Positions 57,870 to 64,000 of a stretch of DNA of 64,000 bases are shown here, one piece after another. The stretch lies in the NCBI GenBank assembly GCA_016584305.1, contig JACEEZ010015277.1:377501-441500 (forward strand). The letters are read 5' to 3'. The position numbers and the translations under genes were made by a program. This stretch comes from Chionoecetes opilio (taxonomy: Eukaryota > Arthropoda > Malacostraca > Decapoda > Majidae). The notes beneath the pieces were generated by a model. That model made no database searches. It was not told the DNA's origin and was given only the letters and a program-made list of their open reading frames with translations. Positions within the stretch are counted from its first letter, which is position 1. Every line of letters begins with the position of its first letter.

Positions 57870-58484
57870 CGTATTTTACGGCTTATAAGACGCTGCTTCT
57901 TGGAAGACGCACCCTGATTTTTTAAAGAAATTTCTAAGAAAAAAAGAAAAAAATTCTAGTAAAAGCTACAGATTTTTTACCTACAGATCGTTCTGATGAA
58001 TTCGCAAAGGGTGATAACTTCCGGGATTGAAAAGAGCTTGTGATACGTGTGGCAGCCTGGTGGTAAATGCTGCATCAATACTAGCAGACGATTAATCAAC
58101 ACTAAAAGACACTGCAGAAAAAGAAAAAAAACAAGAAAAAACCCAGATTTTTTACCAGTAGGTGGTGGTAAAATCTACCGATTTTCTCATTAGGCTCTGG
58201 CGGTGGTCCAAAGTGTCTTTCTGCTGCCCTGTTCCCATGTTATTTGGCATACCGTACAACTTTTAGCTTGTATGCGATAGTATAAGTAAATAGTTTTGAT
58301 GAATTCTCCATGGGTGATAATTTTCAGGACTGAAAAAAGCTTGTGATACGTGTGACAGCCTGGTGGTAAATGATACGTCAACAACAGCAGACGATAGGTG
58401 GCGTTGTTGATGCCAATCTGCCGAGGTGGAAGTTGTCGTGGAACGGCTCTCGCCAATCTTGGTGGCAGACTCATATAGATAGTC
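57870..58484. mobile_element. TATAAGAC-family element, one end preserved
   Basis: TA then CCGTATTTTACGGCTTATAA at 57870. The interior repeats the decayed transposase start (gtatgcgatagtataagtaa at 58270) and cgtcaacaacagcagacgat. The other terminus is not found. Confidence 0.7.
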
Positions 58485-58488
58485 TTAA

Positions 58489-58760
58489 GGCCGATTCCCA
58501 CTAGCCCGTTTCTACGGCCGCCGTTGCTGTACACCGCCCAACAATGACGTCACAAAAAAGTCGACCGCACCGCCGTACCGCTGTACGGCTGCCGTACAAA
58601 GTTAAAATCAAGTCATCTCTCCCGCTCGGCGGTGTCCGCTCGAGCGGAGGTGCAAACTGTGCCCGGTTACCACTACAACCACTCATGCGGTGATGATGGT
58701 GTCATTGTTGGGCGGTGAACGGCAACGGCGGCCGTAGAAGCGGGCTAGTGGGAACCGGCC
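58489..58760. mobile_element. Foldback MITE, 272 bp
   Basis: ggccgattcccactagcccg near the start is inverted at the end (cgggctagtgggaaccggcc), with arms of about 45 bp that include acggccgccgttgc. It is flanked by TTA/TAA, which would fit a 3-bp PIF/Harbinger-type duplication. Element type uncertain. Confidence 0.75.
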
Positions 58761-58873
58761 TTAAGACTCATCTCTGGTCAAGTGTGCTTTGATATTTGTT
58801 CCCGGAGGCTGACCACAGCAGAAGAGTCTCTTATGAATGGTCATGCACTTCATCTTTGCACTCTTCCTGCCAT

Positions 58874-59040
<167 letters not shown>

Positions 59041-59202
59041 CACTCCAACACTATTTTTGCCTCTGCAGATCATTACATATCCTTAATATATCAGAGATAT
59101 ATGTATAAAAACAAGAGTAATACTATAATAATCCACACTATATAGTAGCCTTCAGTTAGTAACCCTCAGCATCACATAAAGACTGATCCCACCTCTTTGC
59201 AG

Positions 59203-61195
59203 CTCTGGATACCATGGATGCAGTGCTGGAGGAAGAGGGGGACTACCAAGCTCTGTCAGAGCGAGAACAGCAAGACCTAGAGAGGCTTATGGAGCAATGT
59301 GACTCGGCAGTGAGCAATGCAGAGGCCTTTGCAGAGCAGCTGTCACGGGATCTCTCAATGCTGGACGGTGCCAACATCCACACCATGATGGCCTCTGAGG
59401 CACAGGTGAAGGCTCTCATGGAGATGATTGATTCTGCCTATACTGAGGCAGAGAAGATTGAGGAGAGGCTGGACTCCTATGATGAGATCTTGCAGCATGT
59501 AAAGGATTCAATTGAGAAAATGGCTGATAAAAACACCTCTATTGAACAAACTAATGCCAACAACTGCCAGCTGCTAGAGGAGTTGGACCATCTCATCAAG
59601 CAGCTTGACTTGCCACGGGGCTTTACACGAGACCTATGTGAGGCAGACTTGAATAAGGCTGGAAGTTTGACCCAGGCCATCCAGGCTGCTGAGGCACTAC
59701 AGGCAGCAATCAGTGCACCCATCCCACCTCACTTGACACAGTTGCAGGCAGTGCAAGACGAAAGAAAGCGCTTTGACAAACTGAAGGCGCGTTTCAGCCA
59801 AGTGGTGTCACGACACCTCAACAATCTTTTCATCCACCTGGGTAATGATCCTGGAGAGACATTAAGTCAACATGCTGAGCAGCTCATTCTTCCACGCCAT
59901 GAGAACCTTCATGCTGAGCTGCAGCCTTATACACGTCTCATGCATTGGACCCGTGCCCTGGACCCTCGTGCCTACCAGCATCTCACCAAGACTTATGCCT
60001 CCTCTATCAGCAAGCTGTATGAACGTGACATACGATGGTTCTTTGATGAGGCCAGGCAGCGCATCTCTGGTGGGAGAAGGCTAAGAGGCAGTGGATCGAG
60101 TCAGGATATCGCAGGTGTGTCTGGTGTGGCAGGAAAACTCACTTCTCAGATCAAGCATGGTGCCCAGACATTAGGTACGCGTACAGCTGCCCCAGGGGCA
60201 CTACTAGGAGTGGACAGGGATCAGTGGGGCTCCGAACTTGACATGCAGGAGCGTCAGAAATTTGATGAGATCTTCGAACGTGTCCTGAGTGAACTGCAGC
60301 CAGTGTGTCTTGCTGAACAGGAATTCTGTATTGCTTTCTTCAACCTTAATGCTGCTGGTCCAGATAAGTTACCTTCCTCAGTTGCTAGCACCCCAGGCTC
60401 TAGTGGAAGTGAGGAGAGCAGTGGGTCAACAACCACCTCCAGCACTGGTGTGGCTTGTACTCCTGGGCTCGGCAGGGGACGACAAGTCAACAGGGAGGTG
60501 CGATCCATGATGGGAGCACTATTTAGCATTCTAGAGCAACAACTGTCTTCCTTCATCAATACCTATGATCGAGCAGATTCATACTGCTGCCTCTACATCT
60601 ATGTTCGCCTCAGTGAACACGTACTAACAGCTGAGGATACTGGATCTTTCCTTAGTACCACCTTTGGCTCCTGTCTTGTCCAGGCCAAGCGCAACTTTGA
60701 CAGGTTCATGAATCTCCAGATTCAGTCAATACAGGAATGCCGCATCACCAGGAAGAAGTGTGGCATCCTGCCTTTCATAACTAACTTTGAAGAATTTGCC
60801 AAGACAGCTGAGTGTGTCTTTAAAAAGAGTGAGCGCCGGACTGACCTTGACAAATGGTATGTGCGCCTTGTAAATGCCATGTTTGAACACATGCCTAGAG
60901 TAGCTGCAGAGCACCAGCGTACACCCCCAGAGGTGATAAAGATGGAGAATTATCATGTCCTGCACCAGATGATGTTCCAGCTCAAACTTCCTGGGATGGA
61001 CACTCAGAAGAAGGAAGCAAGGCAGAAGTATCAAGAAGCTCTTGGACTCTATGTCACCCAGTACTTTGGCAGACCTTTGGAGAAACTCAATCAATTTTTT
61101 GATGGTGTTTCTGCTAAGGTGGCTAGTGGCGTGAAGGAGTCTGAAGTGGGCTACCAGCTAGCCTACAGCAAACAAGAACTCAGGAAAGTCATAAA
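59203..61195 (+). CDS. EXOC1: EXOC1 large exon, Sec3 C-terminal domain (coiled coil and helical bundle, part)
   Basis: The open frame runs from the acceptor at 59202, is uninterrupted, and encodes about 664 residues. The ATG at 59214 is only an internal Met (LDTMDAVLEE), not the start. The TGA at 61197 is not a stop: gtgagt at 61196 is a splice donor and splits the Lys codon of KQELRKVIK (phase 2). Recognisable EXOC1 landmarks in order are NAEAFAEQLSRDLSMLDGAN (coiled-coil start, about residue 30), SHLNN-like VSRHLNNLFIHLG, YERDIRWFF, FDEIFERVLSELQPVCLAEQ, FLSTTFGSCLVQAKRNFDRF, GILPFITNFEEFA, RRTDLDKWY and GRPLEKLNQFFDGV. A Ser/Thr/Gly-rich stretch after the CLAEQ segment is likely disordered. 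In the family this region makes the CorEx bundle that assembles with EXOC2-4. Such a long single exon implies loss of introns relative to the vertebrate gene. The last exons are outside the window. Confidence 0.95.
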
Positions 61196-61454
61196 GTGAG
61201 TTACTCTGCTGTTTACTGTTAGATGCATTATTAGTAAAGTATTTGTCAGCCTATAAAATGCACCCATGGTTTACATTGCACCCATGGTTTACATGGACAT
61301 TTTTTTGAAAAAAATCATATTACATATCATACATTTATTAAAATTAATTTAAAATTATTTTACAGGGAACATCTATACTCTTTTCATTTGATCTCACGTT
61401 TTAAGGTCTTCAATTTCTGGCCAATTTACACGTCTTTGATAGAGAATGAATAGA

Positions 61455-62260
61455 GAATATTGGTTTGATGACTGGTCTGTACTCTGGGACTGAGAGTGCT
61501 GTAAAGTGTGGGAGAGGTGTATCCAGCTTCTTAACTGTTAATACAGGAGTGAGGCAAGGGTGTGTCCTTGCCCCATCACTTAACAACACTTGTATGGACT
61601 GGGTATTGGGCAAAGTTGTAGATCAAAGTGATTGTGGAGCATCCCTCGGCAACGCCAAGATCACTGATCTTGTTTTTGCCGATGTTGCAGTAATCTTTGC
61701 TGAGTCGCTGGAGGTCCTGGTGATGGCTCTCGAGGCGCTGCACGAGGAGGCAAAGCCTTTGGGACTTGAGGTGTCCTGGCTTAAGACCAAGGTCCAGGTG
61801 TTTGGAGGCTTACTAGATGAAACAGTACAGTCTGTTCATGCATGTGGTGAGGACATTGAGATCTTGCAAAATTTTACATACCTTAGTAGTGTAGTCCATA
61901 ATGACGGCGGGTCACGTCAAGAAGTCTTACGGCGGATTGGCATAGCCCACGGTGTTATGGACTTGCTCAGCAGGAGTATTTGGCGTTGTCGGTACCTGTG
62001 CAGGAGGACAAAGATCCGGATCTTCAAGTCGCTTGTGATCCCTGTCTTACTCTATGGTTGTGAGACATGGACACTAAATAGCGATTTGGAGACTAATCGA
62101 TGCCTTTGGTAATAAGTGTCTTCACAGAATCATGGGGTATCGCTGGGATGATTACGTGTCAAACCAGCGATTGCACCGTGAGACTGAATCGAGGCCTATT
62201 ACCTGCATAGGCCGTCAGCGCCAACTTCGGCTATATTTGGCTTGTGGGGTGCAGCATCAT
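61455..62260 (+). mobile_element. LINE-A copy 3 (RT to C-terminus)
   Basis: Open for 215 codons: GVRQGCVLAPSLNNTCMDWV, DLVFADVAVIFAESLEVLV (catalytic FADD changed to FADV), FTYLSSVVHNDGGSRQEVLR and RIFKSLVIPVLLYGCETWTL. It is truncated at both ends (no TGAT tail). The segment 61795-61830 is an uninterrupted version of the site where the composite MITE entered the copy at 9520-13456. Confidence 0.85.
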
Positions 62261-62514
62261 TGATGTTAGATATTTTTTGCTCATTGCAAATGGCGACAAG
62301 TATTTTAAATTCACATTGAATTTCCGAGGCCTTTCATGGACCATTTATCATTTGTATTGATTTTTCATAAAATTGCTATTTTTTTATTTTTTTTATCTTA
62401 TTATTTTCTTTTCTATACCTAGGAACACTTTACCTCTTTAGGGTGTGGCATACAAACTATTTTTTGTCTTTTATAACAAGGGTTCACACTACCTTCACTC
62501 AAACACATTCGATT

Positions 62515-62835
62515 TTATAGCAATGTATAGAGAGCATCAATGAGTCTGGAAAAAATTGATAGAGAAGATCTGTTTGTGTGGGACGACAGAAGTACAAGAG
62601 GTCATGAGAAGAAATTGAAAAGAACAACATGCAAGAGGGATATAAAAAAATACAGCTTCCCATATAGAAGCATAGAAGCCTGGAACAACCTTGATGCAAA
62701 AGTGATTAATGCAAGAAGTATTCAGGACTTCAAAGGCAAACTGGATAATAGTAGATTTGGAGACGGGACAGTACGAGCATAGCTCTTTTCCTGTATGTTA
62801 CAACTAGGTAAATACAAGTAGGTAAATACATACTC
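62515..62835 (+). mobile_element. LINE-B 3' fragment
   Basis: SLEKIDREDLFVWDDRSTRG, YSFPYRSIEAWNNLDAKVIN, LDNSRFGDGTVRA stop, then the ctaggtaaatacaagtaggt tail. No long AC array here. Confidence 0.85.
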
Positions 62836-63029
62836 AACATTCACTCTTACAGGAGTAAAGGATCCCCACCCTCAGCTCCTGCTAGGAATATGAGGTCACA
62901 ACTCCTCGGCTTGTGCGTTCCTATTCACTGCTAAGTGAACCTTGTGCTAGCATTTGTGTGCATGCGTGGACATGTAGCTGAGATTTGCTGATTTTTGTAG
63001 CTTTTCTTTGAGTTGGTGCGGTAATTTTG

Positions 63030-63165
63030 CAATGATAGATCTAACAGAACAAAGAACCTGTATCAGGTTTTGCTTCAAGACCAGCAAGATTGCTGCAGAA
63101 AGCATTTGGTGACAATGCCATGCCCCAAAACAGAATGTTTTTGTGGCACAAAAGTTTCAAGGAAG
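63030..63165 (+). pseudogene. Mariner-type transposase N-terminal fragment
   Basis: EQRTCIRFCFKTSKIAAE followed, after a one-base frame change, by AFGDNAMPQNRMFLWHKSFK resembles the first HTH of mariner transposases (aaeT...L..aFGd..ms....feWhkrFkeG). Short, frameshifted, and cut off by LINE-G. Confidence 0.6.
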
Positions 63166-64000
63166 GATGAAAAAAGTGAAAATGGTAACAGGCAAGAAAA
63201 TAGAGCAAAATATACAAGTGGGAAGGTTTCCCTGTGGAGTGTGCGGTAGTGGAGTAGGAATAAACTCAATTCATTGCAAGGAATGTGACAAGTGGTGCCA
63301 TAAAAGATGTTCGGGACTAGGAAACCTGAAAGGGGTGTAGATTTCTGCTGTCCAGTGTGTATAAGAAGAATCAACAGAGGGGGCCCGCCAGAAGAGGAAG
63401 AGGTAGAAACTATAGAAGTGAATGGTGATGTAATAGAAGAAGTGAAACTGTTTTGTTATCTTGGTGATATGTTAGATAGCGAGGGTGGAGTGGAGAGAGC
63501 AGTAAGAACATGAGTAGCAACTACATGGATGAAGTGGAGAGAGATAGTGGGACTGGCGATAAACAATTCCACTGAAAAACAGAGGAAGATTATTTGAAGT
63601 ATGTATGAATCAGTTTTGCTGTATGGTTCTGAGACATGGGCTTTGACGAAGAAGTTGGAGGATGTGTTGGTTGGTTGTGATCAGAGAATGTTGAGGTATA
63701 TGACTATAATCACATGGAGAGATGAAGTGTCCAGTGAAGAGGTGGCAAGAAAATGTGGATTGAAGATGCCGAGTACAGTGCTGAGAGTAAGGCGATTAAG
63801 ATTATTTGGGCACGTGAAGAGGAGAGAAGGTGGTAAAGCATTGGGGAGAGCTGTTAGAGGGGAAGTTCCAGGTCGCCGTCCACCGGGCAGGCCAAGGAAC
63901 AAGGAAGACATGGAGGCAGTGTGTTGAAGAGGATCTGGCAGCATTGGGCATTGAATTGGGCGATGAAGTTGAGGCAATGGATAGAGATAGTAGTTGGAAG
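63166..64000 (+). mobile_element. LINE-G C-terminal part with PHD-like zinc finger
   Basis: CGVCGSGVGINSIHCKECDK WCHKRC...CPVC, an eight-ligand finger, precedes VKLFCYLGDMLDSEGG, SVLLYGSETWALTKKLEDVL and LRRLRLFGHVKRREGG, the conserved region after the RT fingers of several LINE groups. Frames break at about 63340, 63512 and 63597. It continues past the window. A fragment of the same LINE is at 9324-9518. Confidence 0.75.
63601..63927 (+). pseudogene. LINE-G terminal coding segment
   Basis: 108 open codons starting YESVLLYGSETWALTKKLED and ending PGRRPPGRPRNKEDMEAVC, the C-terminal domain after RT. The preceding in-frame TGA is at 63595-63597. Confidence 0.7.

Larger units (their letters stand above)
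61196..64000 (+). other. EXOC1: EXOC1 intron, 5' part
   Basis: It begins with gtgagt at 61196 and continues past the window end. It contains LINE-A, LINE-B, mariner and LINE-G fragments. The stretches 61200-61454, 62261-62514 and 62836-63029 are AT-rich and hold nothing I can identify, except a small direct repeat of cacccatggtttacat near 61261-61295. Confidence 0.8.

Noticed and set aside
57469..57888. 139-codon ORF near the large exon
   Set aside because: No recognisable domain, and it overlaps Tigger-family non-coding motifs and a MITE terminus.
61197..61199. TGA as the stop codon of the large EXOC1 frame
   Set aside because: It is part of gtgagt, a strong donor, and the family protein continues well beyond KQELRKVIK.

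Overview
The window is eukaryotic and lies entirely inside one host gene, the exocyst subunit gene EXOC1 (SEC3), on the + strand. Three coding exons fit together in phase: 6191-6286 (end of the N-terminal PH-like membrane-binding domain), 53085-53193 (linker) and 59203-61195 (a 1,993-bp exon with the first part of the Sec3 C-terminal domain). The gene runs off both ends. The intron between the first two exons is about 46.8 kb and consists almost wholly of transposable elements (TEs). No other host gene, RNA gene or CRISPR array is supported. The protein and TE mix (Tigger/pogo elements starting MGPKKANESVKAKRK, tRNA-derived SINEs, long GT and CT arrays) suggests an arthropod, probably a decapod crustacean; that assignment is inference from memory.

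Working names. LINE-A: RTE-like with a TGAT tail. LINE-B and LINE-E: related CR1/jockey-like LINEs with a CTAGGTAAATACAA tail. LINE-C: a LINE carrying an LSKFRTGNN-type C-terminus. LINE-D: has an RNase H/zinc C-terminus and an ATCA tail. LINE-F: jockey-like. LINE-G: has a PHD-like finger. LINE-H: has a TGAAC tail. SINE-1: tRNA-like head and AC tail. SINE-V: tRNA-Val head and LINE-B/E-like tail. Most DNA transposons are flanked by TA duplications (pogo/Tc1/mariner type). I pair their ends by inverted termini and, where possible, by rejoining the interrupted host sequence across the TA.

Layout. 1-5780: pogo-like MITEs side by side and nested. 6191-6286: EXOC1 exon. 7588-9320: deleted Tigger carrying LINE-H, which carries a further MITE. 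9520-13456: nearly complete minus-strand LINE-A split by a 1.4-kb composite MITE. 13612-14954: SINE-1, LINE-B and MITE end. 14957-52960: pieces of what looks like a single plus-strand LINE-C, in order, torn apart by later insertions. The largest intruder (15392-38522) is a composite MITE that itself holds a LINE-A copy, a complete Tigger (16411-19339) and a Gypsy LTR retrotransposon (19877-35588). The Gypsy holds LINE-D and a TIR element in its 3' LTR. 39542-49339 is a second such MITE holding LINE-B, SINE-V, SINE-1, LINE-F and a foldback Tc1. 53200-56480: four LINE-E fragments between GT arrays. 56560-58760: Tigger C-terminus and small MITEs. 61196-64000: LINE-A, LINE-B, mariner and LINE-G fragments.

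Two points matter most to a user. First, about 7.7 kb (roughly 17,948-25,652 and 25,653-33,360) is present twice in tandem. Copy 1 is riddled with one-base indels, which looks like unpolished sequence or a false duplication rather than biology. Second, LINE-B, LINE-E and SINE-V repeatedly end exactly at (AC)n/(GT)n arrays, and SINE-V shares the LINE 3' tail. This points to a microsatellite-directed LINE group with a SINE partner.
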